From positions 9,639,322 to 9,703,321 of the forward strand of contig NC_135570.1 of NCBI RefSeq assembly GCF_964340395.1: DNA of 64,000 bases, in the 5' to 3' direction. A program made the position numbers and the translations under genes. Positions 33,501-39,652 of this stretch are shown in pieces (the stretch's first letter is position 1; each line of letters starts with the position of its first letter). The stretch comes from Glandiceps talaboti. Lineage: Eukaryota; Hemichordata; Enteropneusta; Spengelidae. The notes under the pieces were generated by a model. It saw only the letters and a list, made by a program, of their open reading frames with translations. It ran no database searches and had not been told where the DNA came from.

Positions 33501-33654
33501 CGAAAATTCATTATTTTCTGCAGTGGGGCACATCCCTACCCCTTTAAAGTACATTTATTTCTGAAGATAAATTTCTGTTTTATTCTCCCTACAGAGACCT
33601 AGAAATATTACTAGTCCAGACAGATTTGTGAAGCCTACATCACCCACCTCATAG
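3979..33654 (+). CDS. CCDC6: CCDC6 orthologue, nine-exon gene (whole coding span)
   Basis: Joining 3979-4176, 16430-16579, 16970-17098, 27720-27823, 28909-29066, 30183-30437, 32143-32187, 32923-33062 and 33595-33654 gives 412 residues plus TAG. Every intron is GT-AG and the frame holds throughout. The N-terminus [11 protein letters not shown] equals the human protein. Residues about 17-300 form a long coiled coil with EQExEF blocks near 71, 100, 129 and 172. PPSPRE (exon 5), [14 protein letters not shown] and SPIPYSP (exon 6) are also shared. In human, CCDC6 is a coiled-coil phosphoprotein, an ATM substrate that restrains protein phosphatase 4 towards gamma-H2AX, and a partner in RET fusions. 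Human CCDC6 has about 474 residues. This copy lacks the glycine-rich N-terminal insert and the proline-rich tail. Intron phases are 0,0,0,2,1,1,1,0. The family assignment is very secure; function in this animal is inferred. Confidence 0.97.
5455..5955 (+). repeat. Degenerate tandem array, about 90-110 bp units
   Basis: About five diverged units share 'GAGTCACTCAGCCTGC', 'CTATCCACAACAGTTCT' and 'CATCATCCAGAGATGATAG'-like segments. The ATCCACAACAG block recurs near 5540, 5640, 5737, 5830 and 5921. Several units contain TGAGTGA or GAGTCA elements. Confidence 0.7.
6351..6487 (+). mobile_element. Fold-back family A, solo left arm
   Basis: Begins GTGGCCATATGGATGAGGAT and continues through the GCTTCCTACTT and CCAAGTCCTTGTTT blocks found in the left arm of the complete copy at 24808-25153. 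The right arm is missing here, so this is a truncated or deleted element. Confidence 0.75.
6954..6979 (+). repeat. (TTTA)n microsatellite
   Basis: Short run of ATTTATTTATTTATTTATTC type repeats, about six units, in CCDC6 intron 1. Confidence 0.7.
8284..8319. repeat. 36-bp near-perfect palindrome
   Basis: CTTGAAGGTGTAG and CTACACCTTCAAG form 13-base perfect arms. The central ten bases also pair except for one G/T position, so the palindrome is continuous for 36 bp. It lies in intron 1, 11 bp after a poly-T stretch. It could be a fold-back remnant or a protein-binding palindrome; no family was recognised. Confidence 0.8.
8528..8772 (+). mobile_element. Fold-back family A, copy with shortened left arm
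   Basis: The right arm is complete and ends ...CCTCATCCATATGGCCACTTT. The left side begins inside the element at GTGAAACAACAAATGCC, so the outer 80-90 bp of the left arm is missing. The central segment (CATTGTTTAGCTTTTTGCAA) matches the copy at 24808-25153. Confidence 0.75.
9420..9510 (-). repeat. tRNA-like SINE fragment
   Basis: On the minus strand the sequence reads like a decayed tRNA body: a TAGCAGTCTAACAAGC segment resembling box A, then about 50 bases later TGTTTCAATCCC resembling box B (GTTCRANNCC). It does not fold into a good cloverleaf, so it is not called a tRNA gene. A stretch at 29160-29260 shares its B-box-like sequence and the CTGGTAGAGCTATAGAA flank (compare 9349-9366). Confidence 0.4.
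10016..10235 (+). repeat. (ATGT)n microsatellite, about 55 units
   Basis: 220 bases of uninterrupted ATGT tetranucleotide. All three frames on both strands are open (MYVC / YIHT repeats), which produces spurious long ORFs. The lack of interruptions suggests a young, mutable locus. Confidence 0.99.
10637..11107 (+). mobile_element. Fold-back family B, copy 1
   Basis: The left end GAGGGACAATCACATGATGT...AAGCTCAATAAATGAAC and the right end GTTTATTGAGCTTACATGAT...GATCGTTCCTAAG are inverted relatives about 45 bp long. It is non-coding and MITE-like. Relatives lie at 17175-17648 (opposite orientation) and 25169-25588. A 50-bp direct repeat of 10268-10317 is embedded at 10840-10890. Confidence 0.75.
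11633..12006 (+). mobile_element. Fold-back family A, complete copy with duplicated left tip
   Basis: The left arm starts ATGGCCATATTGATGAGG and the right arm ends CCTCGTCCATATAACCACTT. The arms run over 100 bp and are inverted copies of each other (CTTCCTACTTGAAAAATCA against GATTTTAAAGTAGGAAGCC). The outer 45 bp of the left arm occurs twice, at 11633 and 11696, a small tandem duplication of the tip. Confidence 0.8.
13265..13625 (+). repeat. Tandem minisatellite, about 40-50 bp unit
   Basis: About eight imperfect copies of a unit built on ACTTGTCTTGGTGTTACTAT, CTCAAGAAG and CTCTACACTATCAGA. It gives overlapping short open frames rich in L and S that are only repeat translations. Confidence 0.85.
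13706..13830 (+). repeat. Dispersed repeat, related to 22083-22230
   Basis: GAGTCACCACATACTATGGA, GAACACCAAATTTTTGTTG and GTGAGTGAGGTA match blocks in the same order at 22083-22230 (GAGTCACCACATAGTAAG, GAACACCAAATTTTGGTG). Element type unknown. Confidence 0.55.
14172..14200. repeat. Near-perfect palindrome GGGTTACCAATTTC...
   Basis: Arms GGGTTACCAATTTC and GAAATTGGTAGCCC pair at 13 of 14 positions around a single base. A diverged copy of the same segment (GTGGGTTACCAG...GGTAGCCCCA) begins near 14328, about 157 bp further on. Confidence 0.7.
15240..15662 (+). repeat. 420-bp polypyrimidine tract in intron 1
   Basis: Almost all C and T on the plus strand, the transcribed sense of CCDC6. Runs such as CCCACCCTCCCACCCACCCA lie near 15560. 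Two long open frames (15202-15672 and 15363-15677) are rich in S, L, P and F and are low-complexity translations. Such tracts can form triplex DNA and bind polypyrimidine-tract proteins; both are inferences here. Confidence 0.9.
16226..16266. repeat. 12-bp perfect hairpin upstream of exon 2
   Basis: ATGATCACCTCC and GGAGGTGATCAT are perfect inverted arms around a 17-base loop, 164 bases before the exon 2 acceptor. In the pre-mRNA this would be a stable stem. Any splicing role is inference. Confidence 0.75.
16430..16579 (+). CDS. CCDC6: CCDC6 exon 2 (residues 67-116)
   Basis: Follows ATTTTACAG and ends at the donor GTGTGG (16580), phase 0 on both sides. Encodes [15 protein letters not shown] through LSRKLLQ, nearly identical to human CCDC6. 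The donor GTGTGG is weak compared with the GTAAGT donors of the other exons. The last 35 bases of the exon and the following intron form the first unit of a 103-bp tandem triplication. Confidence 0.97.
16530..16837 (+). repeat. 103-bp tandem triplication covering the exon 2 donor
   Basis: The block CTGACCAATGACTTATCAAG occurs at 16547 (in exon), 16650 and 16752, spaced 103 and 102 bp. The third unit retains an exon-like end, ...AGGAAATTATTAGAG, followed by GTGTGG at 16785, the same donor as the real exon. Four of the five differences from the exon in the final nine codons are synonymous. The middle unit has lost the donor. Confidence 0.85.
16580..16969 (+). other. CCDC6: CCDC6 intron 2 (390 bp)
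   Basis: Donor GTGTGG and acceptor TTTTTACAG. Most of its first half is the repeat copies of the exon 2 end. The rest is AT-rich with a short (AT)n run before the polypyrimidine tract. Confidence 0.93.
16970..17098 (+). CDS. CCDC6: CCDC6 exon 3 (residues 117-159)
   Basis: Encodes [18 protein letters not shown] through [10 protein letters not shown], followed by the donor GTAGGG. It carries the third EQExEF coiled-coil block and matches human LQHEKAELEQHLEQEQEF. Phase 0 at both ends, 129 nt. Confidence 0.97.
17175..17648 (-). mobile_element. Fold-back family B, copy 2 (best TIRs)
   Basis: The left end GTAAGGGATGGTCGCACAGT...CTCAATAAACAAAC is repeated in reverse complement at the right end (GTTTGCTTGTTGAGCTTGTG...GTCCCTTAC). 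The terminal inverted repeats are about 44 bp and differ at few positions. The interior has CCCCTAAACAAACATTCACA, the reverse complement of GAACGTTTGTTTAGGGG in copies 1 and 3, so this copy is inverted relative to them. A C8TC6 run lies beside the right TIR. Confidence 0.85.
17760..18185 (+). repeat. Minisatellite with AATGTAGCAATGTTAGTAAG core
   Basis: About nine imperfect units of 45-60 bp, each with AAATGTAGCAATG, TTAGTAAGAT, TTTTTGT and AGCCATAC-type segments. Confidence 0.85.
18504..18556 (+). repeat. (GATA)n microsatellite
   Basis: About 13 units of GATA/AGAT in CCDC6 intron 3. A smaller GATA patch follows near 18824-18843. Confidence 0.97.
20780..21535 (+). repeat. Degenerate array, about 150-180 bp units
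   Basis: Four or five units share ACAGTGAAAGTACAATGTATA, TTTTACCAAGATTTTC, ACCAAAAAGTACTTCTGTAC and TTTACCAGATTTCCCTCTG. AGTACTT occurs near 20965, 21114 and 21290. Related single segments occur near 26880-27000 and 31600-31690, so the unit probably derives from a dispersed element. Confidence 0.75.
21900..22610 (+). repeat. Degenerate array with CAGTCACTTT segments
   Basis: Blocks of the type GTACAGTCACTTT...AAATTGTG...GTCA and TAGAGTCACCRAGTTT recur near 21938, 22220-22264, 22374-22419 and 22581. Units are about 155-160 bp and strongly diverged. Part of 22083-22230 is also related to 13706-13830. Confidence 0.55.
24145..24378 (+). mobile_element. Fold-back family C, copy 1
   Basis: Left end TTTGGTTCCGGTTACCCGAC, right end ATTGAATGTTATCGGAACCAC then poly-T. 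The termini are inverted relatives (GGTTCCG.TTAC). The interior includes ACATATTCGAGA and AATCTGTAATGGCTGTACAT, shared with copies at 26421-26779, 30970-31241 and 33177-33395. Confidence 0.8.
24808..25153 (+). mobile_element. Fold-back family A, reference copy (346 bp)
   Basis: Perfect 13-bp tips GTGGCCATATGGA and TCCATATGGCCAC, extended by imperfect inverted arms of about 130 bp each. Flanks suggest insertion in TTAA/TAA-like sequence, but the target-site duplication cannot be fixed. No transposase is encoded, so it would be a non-autonomous MITE. It lies 16 bp from the left end of a family B copy. Confidence 0.88.
25169..25588 (+). mobile_element. Fold-back family B, copy 3 with nested insertion
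   Basis: Left end GTAAGGGAGATATTTGGGAC, right end GTGTGACATTGTGTGATTGT. The interior matches copy 1 (GAACGTTCGTTTAGGGG) until it is split at about 25341 by roughly 140 bp of unrelated sequence. Confidence 0.8.
25341..25481. mobile_element. Nested insert: GTATA repeat and A-rich tail
   Basis: Begins with (GTATA)n and GTGTATTTTATTTGACATGA, followed by AT-rich and A-rich sequence. It interrupts the family B element between TTTACATCGTA and TCGATGTTGC, which are nearly adjacent in the copy at 10637-11107. It resembles the short 3' tail of a non-LTR retrotransposon in reverse orientation, but carries no coding sequence. Confidence 0.55.
26421..26779 (+). mobile_element. Fold-back family C, longest copy
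   Basis: Left end ATGTTTGGTTTCGGTTACCC, right end TTGAATGTAATCGGAACCAC then poly-T, with A/T-rich borders that also pair. It contains the interior block ATAGGAAGAAATAAACAACA missing from copy 1. The antisense open frame across it is a repeat translation. Confidence 0.8.
26855..26998. repeat. Inverted repeat, CAGTGTTTTTGCT arms
   Basis: CAGTGTTTTTGCT (26855-26867) and AGCAAAAACACTG (26986-26998) are perfect 13-base arms; segments inside them (GTAAAATCTGGGGTT and ACTGGGGTTCTCC) are also repeated. It resembles the units at 20780-21535, suggesting one element family. Confidence 0.6.
27720..27823 (+). CDS. CCDC6: CCDC6 exon 4 (residues 160-194)
   Basis: Encodes [17 protein letters not shown] through RLEAEK plus two bases of the next codon; donor GTGAGT at 27824 (phase 2). 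Near-identical to human [20 protein letters not shown]. Carries the fourth EQE block. Confidence 0.97.
27824..28908 (+). other. CCDC6: CCDC6 intron 4 (1085 bp)
   Basis: Donor GTGAGT and acceptor GTCTGTAG. Contains a short (GT)n run at about 28653-28675. No other feature was recognised. Confidence 0.93.
28909..29066 (+). CDS. CCDC6: CCDC6 exon 5 (residues 194-247)
   Basis: The first G completes the Arg codon split by intron 4, followed by [19 protein letters not shown] and a variable stretch, then [19 protein letters not shown]. It ends one base into a codon before the donor GTAAGT at 29067. The PPSPR motif is shared with human CCDC6 and is a typical proline-directed phosphorylation context. 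Confidence 0.96.
29067..30182 (+). other. CCDC6: CCDC6 intron 5 (1116 bp)
   Basis: Donor GTAAGT and acceptor GTGTATAG. Holds a SINE-like fragment around 29160-29260 and a small inverted-repeat element at 29594-29889. The open frame at 29237-29569 shows no family resemblance. Confidence 0.92.
29594..29889 (+). mobile_element. Fold-back family D, 296-bp MITE-like element
   Basis: Left end TACTGTAAAAATCCCATCAA, right end TTGATGGGATTATTACGGTA. The 28-bp terminal inverted repeats (TACYGTAAWAATCCCATCAA...TCGACCA) differ at two positions. No coding capacity. Confidence 0.85.
30183..30437 (+). CDS. CCDC6: CCDC6 exon 6 (residues 247-332)
   Basis: Two bases complete a His codon, then [38 protein letters not shown] and [16 protein letters not shown]. 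It matches human across its whole length and ends one base into a Gly or Asp codon at the donor GTAAGA (30438). It covers the end of the coiled coil and the start of the Ser/Pro-rich tail. Confidence 0.97.
30438..32142 (+). other. CCDC6: CCDC6 intron 6 (1705 bp)
   Basis: Donor GTAAGA. The acceptor is CACAAAG if exon 7 is used. Contains a family C copy (30970-31241), a C-run at 31567-31579 and a segment (31600-31690) related to the 20780-21535 array. Confidence 0.8.
30970..31241 (+). mobile_element. Fold-back family C, diverged copy
   Basis: Starts TTGGTTCTAGTTTTCACTGC and ends ATTGAGCGTAATTGAAACCAG. The interior blocks TGTGATGGCTGTACATCTGA and GGAAAACCTGAACTCGCAC match the copy at 26421-26779. 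Confidence 0.72.
32143..32187 (+). CDS. CCDC6: CCDC6 exon 7, 45-nt microexon (residues 332-346)
   Basis: Bounded by a pyrimidine-rich stretch ending CACAAAG and the donor GTAAGA. It is phase 1 at both ends, so inclusion or skipping keeps the frame. Encodes [15 protein letters not shown]; the SYY part loosely resembles human GLSYAS at the same position. The acceptor has AAG rather than CAG/TAG and is weak, so this may be an alternatively spliced cassette. Skipping joins MSPG directly to HYNVTFTPP. Confidence 0.6.
32188..32922 (+). other. CCDC6: CCDC6 intron 7 (735 bp)
   Basis: Donor GTAAGA and acceptor GTTTTCTTTCAG. AT-rich, with nothing else recognised. Confidence 0.75.
32923..33062 (+). CDS. 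CCDC6: CCDC6 exon 8 (residues 347-393)
   Basis: Encodes [19 protein letters not shown] then a Ser/Pro-rich stretch ending FAHSVPVH; donor GTAAGT at 33063, phase 0. The FTPP motif matches human VGFTPPTSLTR. A CSYCGC cysteine cluster is not present in the human protein as I recall it. Confidence 0.93.
33063..33594 (+). other. CCDC6: CCDC6 intron 8 (532 bp)
   Basis: Donor GTAAGT and acceptor CTCCCTACAG. Contains an inverted family C copy at 33177-33395. Confidence 0.93.
33177..33395 (-). mobile_element. Fold-back family C, minus-strand copy
   Basis: Begins GGTTCCGATTACACTCAATT and ends TGGTGACCC-type sequence as read on the minus strand (GGTCACCAGAGCCAAACAAT on plus). The interior GATGTACAGCCATTATAGAT is the reverse complement of the family block TGGCTGTACATC. 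Confidence 0.75.
33595..33654 (+). CDS. CCDC6: CCDC6 exon 9 (residues 394-412 and stop)
   Basis: Encodes [19 protein letters not shown] then TAG. It aligns with human [20 protein letters not shown] but stops before the proline run that ends the vertebrate protein. The shared S-P-D-[RK]-F core supports it as the true last coding exon. Confidence 0.93.
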   Translation, partial: RPRNITSPDRFVKPTSPTS

Positions 33655-33989
33655 GTATCACCCAAGACCACCGTATCCATGACAACTAATGATGTGAAGA
33701 AATTTGGTTTGAACATGAACTTGTTACTTAACCTTACCATATGAATGTACTACTAATAATAATGATTTGTTTGATGTCTTGCCAAAGTTGAAAACAAAGG
33801 ACTAAAAATTATCTGATAAGTGTATCAAATGCTGATAAATTAAAAGTAAATTTTGTTAGTTACTGTACTCCTATGTAGTGAAAGCTGAACTCAAAGACAG
33901 GTAGGGCGTTTGCTGTTTCAGTGGAAATCTGGCAGTACAATTACCTTACTGGCTATACAGAGACATTTGTTATGGATGGGAATTTGGTG

Positions 33990-34225
33990 ATTATTTGTAA
34001 CTCAATACATTGCAAAAAGCTACAAAAAAATATGTAAAAAGTTTGTTGTACTATAACAAACAATCTATACATTTATTAATCTTTTATAATGTATTGAGCC
34101 ATGAACAAGGACTTGTGGTATATGTTGTTTCACATGGATTCTTCAAGTAGGAAGTCATGATAAAATTGTTTTATAAAACTAAAAATCCAAAACAAATGCC
34201 CAATTCTCATCCATATGGCCACTTT
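33990..34225 (+). mobile_element. Fold-back family A, 3' part in the CCDC6 3'UTR
   Basis: Right arm complete (AAGTAGGAAGTCATGATAAA...CATCCATATGGCCACTTT). The left side starts within the element at ATTTGTAACTCAATACATTG. It lies 336 bp after the CCDC6 stop codon, so may be transcribed. Confidence 0.78.
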
Positions 34226-36039
34226 AAAACAAGTAGTACATTTTTGCAAGTGCTTCATGCTAATATACAGCTTACAGAGGAAATGATCTCAGAATACTGC
34301 ATAGAGTTTATGAGGGATTGTAGATGAAGTATTTGATGTACAAAGAGTAATCTTAGAATTCCATACCTGACGGACTTCGTAAGTGTAATAGCTTGCATTG
34401 TTGTGTCTTTTCTGAGGAATTTACATGTTCACAGATTTCCAAAATAAATTCCTGATTATGCGAAAGGTAAATGGTGTCGTAGTTTTGTGCATGCATTGAA
34501 TATGTAAGTATCTCAGAAATATTTCTAGTTTATTTGAGATGAATCCTTCAACGTCAATACTACCAGAAAGAAAACTATACAATTAGACATTGTAGGGGGA
34601 TAATGTAGTGTACATTGATATCTAGACACTCTGTGCCTTTCTGCCAAGTTATAGGAAGCCAAGCAGCTGTATAATATAATGTTTGTGTCTTGTCAACCAT
34701 TTGAAACCTCCCCCCCCCCCCCATGTTTATATCCATACACAGTATCAATAATTGGAATCCCCTCCCTTTATGTTCAAAGTGTACAACATATATTACAGTT
34801 TGACTAGAAATTTACATAATTTGGTAAATTCATCGATATTATACAAACAACTACTTAATCAAGGAAATTAGACCTGTCCCATCATCTTGTGTACATACAG
34901 TTAAGAGTTGACTTATAGTAATTAGTTTGAAATACTTGCCAGGCATGCATTTCAGTCTCTCGCAAAACAATTTTAGCTTTATGTTTGTATCAGTGTTCAA
35001 AGTTGGAAAAATGGTTTTGTTAGGATGGGGGGAAACAGTTTCATTTCACTATACTTGTTGCTACTGTAGCACCAACAATACACTTTGAGAATATGTTCAC
35101 TGTCTTCATGCCATTATAAGAGCGCCCTCAGTGTTGACATTTTGTACTACGTTTGTTTAATGCAAATCTCCAGATTGAATCATTCCAGTTCTAAGTGCCA
35201 CCAGATTTGATTTGTTATCTGTTCTTCCATTTTGTAAAAGTTGATGAAGTGATTATGAGCTTTTTTCGTGAATTTTTAGCAACAACATACCAAATTGAAT
35301 TTTCACAAAAGTTTATTCTTGCTAAAAGTATTTCTCAAATGTTTGGCGTGAAGTGTACTTCACATCATTTCCGTTGTAATGTGCAATTTTTATTCATGAT
35401 TAGTGTACATTTTTTAATATAAATATTTAGTTGTCAGGTTTATTATTAGGTTTAGTCCATTTTCTTCTGCTAAAAAAAAATACTCTGCTCAAAAAAAAAA
35501 CCCATTTGTGTCTGTATACAGTATTATAACTTCTAAGTCTATGATCGTGTTATAAGAGGCTTATTAATATTAACAATTCAACAGAGATTTCTCATTGATT
35601 TGTTCGCACTTTCCAAATGATTCACAAAGACAATGTGTGCTACACTGTATTTACCATGTTGTTTTGATCACAAGATGATGTCATTATTTCTCTCTAAGTC
35701 TAAGAGCTGAATGATTTAGCTGACAATATACTAGATAAATATGCGTTGATGTTTATTATTGTTAATCAACTATCATAAAAGCTTGGAATTCATAGATGTA
35801 TTGAAAAAAATACAAAATTTGTTAGTGTGATTTAGACATCAAACAATTTGCCAATGAACAACAACAACTTGTAGATCAAAATATCCTGTGTATTTGTCTA
35901 TGCAGCACTGTGCCCTCTAATGCAATTTGACGTTCTGGTGACTCACAACAACAAAATTTGGCTATTACTAGAGGGTTCACTGCTATACAGCTGTAAGACT
36001 TCCAAGCTATTTTGATAGTAGTGTGATCAAAACAAATGG

Positions 36040-36115
36040 GTATACTGTAAACATGGAAATTTTCGTTTATTTCACTGGACAACAAAATCGTAAAAATAAG
36101 TAGCGACTAAAATGT
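36040..36115 (-). mobile_element. MITE end related to the 65-bp satellite
   Basis: TACTGTAAACATGGAAATTT followed by ACAAAATCGTAAAAATAAGT and AGCGACTAAAAT. The second part is the reverse complement of ATTTTAGTCGCTACTTATTT at the end of the satellite at 41720-41745. Interpreted as a terminal segment of a dispersed element. Confidence 0.6.
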
Positions 36116-36500
36116 ATTCTATGTACCAGTCTGGTAATAAGTAAAATTTGTTTTTGAGAACTAGCTGAAGATGAAAATATCTAGATTTACTGTATACCCT
36201 ACTTGTGTGTATAATGTCAATTTTTTTCTGTTAACTATCACATGGTGTAAAACACAAACTTGCTACTTTTGTCTTGTTGTACTCTGCTGGGTCTACTCTA
36301 GCCAATAAATACTGTTATATATGAAAATATGAACAAAAAAATTGAAATAGAGTTTACTGTTGAAGTGTTTGAACTTTCATTTCAAACTCAAGTTTTTCAT
36401 TCTTTTCTTGACTTATTAAGCAATTCTTGTTGATGAAGGAAAAGTTGACAGTGAGTTGGTGTAAATTTGTAAGATGAAATTGTACAAAAAAGAAATAAAA

Positions 36501-37017
36501 CTATCTAGCTAAATAGGCAAAGGTATGTTGTGGTCTTTTGAATTGTGTGAAATGAGTGATTGATTGTAATTTGTGAACAGCTGAACAGATACACAAACAT
36601 GTCCTCAACAACAGCCAAAAGAAATACTTGTGTAATATACCGAGATGATATATAAAGAGAGTTGCATTGCTCGTGGCTTTATACTTTTGAGGGAGACACA
36701 AAAAAAAATTGTTGCTGTGCTGCAAGTGCAGAAACTACATTTTGTATCTACAACATGTCAAATTCCCAGGTAACACCACTGCATACACTTTTAAGTTTCT
36801 TGTTTAAAGGTTTCTACTAACTGTTGACAAATACTGAAACAAACCAAAACACTACCATCAAATCAATTCCTAAGAATACTGACCTGTCTAGTACCTTGAA
36901 TGTAATTTGTCATAATGATAAAATAATTTTAAATGGTATGGAATGCAACAATATACTTTGAGGAATTTTCTTGGTTAGTTTTCTGAATTCAAATTTCAAT
37001 TGTGATCAGGAAAGGGT
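36501..37017. other. Intergenic, nothing recognised
   Basis: AT-rich sequence without exons, RNA genes or clear repeats. Confidence 0.5.
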
Positions 37018-37310
37018 ATTGTTATCACCTTGACATGTTAAAATAACACCAGATAGCACTCTTTTAGCCCTTAAATTTCACAAATTTCTAAGGACAAGCA
37101 TAGACCCCCTCCCATAGCTACTCTTGTATTTCAAAGTTTAACTAGTATTGTTTTCACCTTGATATGTTAAAGAGCATCACAAAGCATTCTTTTAGTTCTT
37201 CAATTTCAAAAATTTCTAGGGATACCCACCCCCATACTGTTCCCTTGTATTTTGATTCAAATTTTAACTCATTATTACTATCTTGACATTAGTCCTTGAA
37301 TTTCAAAAAT
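37018..37310 (+). repeat. Tandem repeat, about 125 bp, 2.5 copies
   Basis: TTGTTATCACCTTGACATGTTAA, CACTCTTTTAGCCCTTAAAT and TTTCTAAGGA recur as GTTTTCACCTTGATATGTTAA, CATTCTTTTAGTTCTTCAAT and TTTCTAGGGA, then in part as TTACTATCTTGACATTAGTC. Confidence 0.75.
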
Positions 37311-37449
37311 ACCACCAATGGCGTTGTAGCACAACTGTAGTTTTTAAAAATGTTTATCCATATGCTAGTCCATGCTAACAATAGGTGTTCATTTGCTGAA
37401 TAACTATCCAAGTCTATCCAACCATGCTGCTATCTTTTATGATAAATGC

Positions 37450-38035
37450 TATCATTTGGCTGTTGCTATACGCGTGGTCATGTTGTTAGATATATTTGCA
37501 TACATTTGTGTATGTTTTTGTTCACTTGTGTATGAATTCCTGATATTGTATTTGCAATATACGTGATCATTTGGCTGTTGCTATGGACGTGGTCTTGTTG
37601 CTAGGCAAATTTACATACATTTTTTGAATGTTTATTCAATTGTCTATTAAACCCCGTTATCTTTGTGAAATACACCGCCGTTTGGCTGTTGCTATGGGCG
37701 TGGTCATGGTTACTAGGGTATTTGCATACATTTTTTGAATGTTTATTCATGTCTTTCTATTCCTGTTATCTTTGCAATATACGTGATTATTTGGCTGTTG
37801 CTATGGGTGTGGTCTTGTTGCTATGCAAATTTACATACATTTTTTGAATGTTTATTCAATTGTCTATTAAACCCTGTTATCTTTGTGAAATACACGACCG
37901 TTTGGCTGTTGCTATGGGCGTGGTCATGGTTGCTAGGCATATTTGCATACATTTTTTGAATGTTTACTCACTTGCCTACCAGATGATGTTATTTGGTTGT
38001 TGCTAAAGGGCGTGGTCATGGTCGCTAGGGCCAAT
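37450..38035 (+). repeat. 112-bp tandem array with dimeric order
   Basis: TTGGCTGTTGCTAT recurs at 37455, 37570, 37682, 37791 and 37903, with a shorter form at 37993. Units alternate between a GTGGTCTTGTTGCTA...GTGAAATACAC type and a GTGGTCATGGTTRCTA...GCAATATACGTG type, giving a 222-bp higher-order unit. The overlapping open frames are repeat translations. Confidence 0.88.
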
Positions 38036-38720
38036 TTTGTCAAAATGTTTTGAAGAAAATCTGCAGAATAACAGTTTCAGACTCATTGATTAAGTACTTT
38101 TTGAGATATAAGTTTTTGACCAAAAATGAACATTCTTACACCTAATTTGCATATCACTCATGGAATCATTGTATGCTTAATATATCTTCGTCCATACATC
38201 CCTAGATGCATTCCCATTAAAGTTCAGCCCAATCTGCTAAGTAGTTTTGGAATTATAGATTTTTAACCAAAAAGACACATTTTTAGCCCTAATTTGCATA
38301 TCACTGATGGAATCATCATGCCATGAACAAGTCTTACTTTACAACCCCGTAAGAATCTTCCCACCAAATTTCGCACCAATCTGCCCAGTAGTTTCTGAGT
38401 TTAAGTTTTTTGACCAAAAATCACATTTTTTGACCCAAATCATACACCTGTGATGCAATCATTTTGATTTGAACAATTTCCCAACTAGACACCCAAGGTA
38501 ATGGACCCACCAAATATCGTGGCAATCGGTTCAGCAGTTTTTGACTTTAAGTTGTTTACACACACATCCACACACACACACACACAGACAGACAGACAGA
38601 CGCCGGGCGATCCCTATAGCACTACTGAACCTCAGTTCAGTTGTGCTAAAAATCTCCAGGGGACGGGAGGGGGAAACCCCCTCCTGTACCCTCCCCCAAA
38701 CTTCTATTCAACTTTTACAG
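38036..38720 (+). mobile_element. Degenerate retroelement-like repeat with CA/GACA tail
   Basis: Three related blocks each contain CCAATCTGC(C/T)..AGTAGTTT, a TTTTTGACCAAAAA motif and CTAATTTGCATATCAC. The last block, CAATCGGTTCAGCAGTTTTT, leads into (CA)n and (GACA)n at 38560-38601, then CGCCGGGCGATCCCTATAGC. I recall this kind of sequence as dispersed in marine invertebrate genomes. No coding part survives. Confidence 0.5.
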
Positions 38721-38925
38721 CCTACAGCCTACAGCCTACTTTCCAATATCACTTGCTACTTTTGGAATACTACTTTTGAAATAAGCTACATTCATCCTGT
38801 ATGTCTCCTGTTATTAGGAAAGTCAAATTCATAGTATATATTTTTTTTAAAAACATTTTCTGTGGCCCTACTTGGACTTGGCAGAAAAAAAATTGTTGTT
38901 GGATCCAAATCCTCCAGCTCAGCTC

Positions 38926-38944
38926 ATCCCCCCCCCCCCCCCCC
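38926..38944 (+). repeat. Poly-C run
   Basis: About 16 consecutive C near the end of the retroelement-like region. It is one of roughly ten such runs in the window, including 17579-17594, 31567, 34709, 43511, 44160, 48360, 48665 and 53514. Confidence 0.9.
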
Positions 38945-39096
38945 TTCCAGAAATCAAACGGTTCACCCCTAAGCTAAATTATGAAGGATGACAGCTCACA
39001 CTTTATCTAAATTCCTCCAGCCCATATAGATGTGATACAGTATGCTGAAGGTCCAAAAGTTCTGATTTATATCCTCAGACCTCGACTCTTTAAATT

Positions 39097-39652
39097 ACAG
39101 CTGATTTGACAAAATAAAGATGTTGATAGATTACTAGTATTGGTTTCAAAGTTAGTCTCCAAGTTTACTTCACTTTGTGGAAGTGTACAGTAAATTACTA
39201 AGTTTTGAAGATTTTACGATCTTATCACAGTTGCATACTCATAAGCAGTCAATGGATTTGACTGACTGAATAAACAACTGTAGATTAGGAGTTGTCAGCA
39301 TGAGATATATGCCCATCAATTTTGTTTTTGAATGAGTCCATGTAAATATCTGCAAATTATAACTATGAAAGAATGTTCATCTTCAAAGTAGAATTACTTT
39401 AAGTCTTCAACTCTTGCTATCGTAGCAGCCATATTGTTCAAAAATACACTTGACTAGTATCGCCAGACAAGGCAACTTCTAAGTGTGTGCACCCTGGTGT
39501 TTACTGCTGATATTATCTCTAAGATTTAGTGAAACTTCAACAATGTCTGTCACTGTTGTAGCAAATGTTGAGACAAAGTTTGAAACCAATTCTAGTAATC
39601 TAACAATATCTATGTAAACACTTTCAGTCTTCATTTTGTCAAATCAGCTGTA
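39097..39652. mobile_element. Fold-back family E, 556 bp
   Basis: The left arm ACAGCTGATTTGACAAAATA...AGATTACTAGTATTGGTTTC is repeated inverted at the right end (GAAACCAATTCTAGTAATCT...TTTTGTCAAATCAGCTGT). Arms are 55-75 bp with one small gap. The interior is non-coding. Confidence 0.8.

Larger units (their letters stand above)
33655..36500 (+). other. CCDC6: Probable CCDC6 3'UTR region
   Basis: Follows the stop codon with no ORF of note. AATAAA hexamers occur at 34443, 36304 and 36494 and ATTAAA near 33838; which one is used cannot be told. A family A copy (33990-34225) lies inside. A C14 run sits near 34709. At 36040-36110 there is a segment (TACTGTAAACATGGAAATTT then AAAATAAGTAGCGACTAAAA) related to the satellite flank at 40429-41770. 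Confidence 0.45.
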
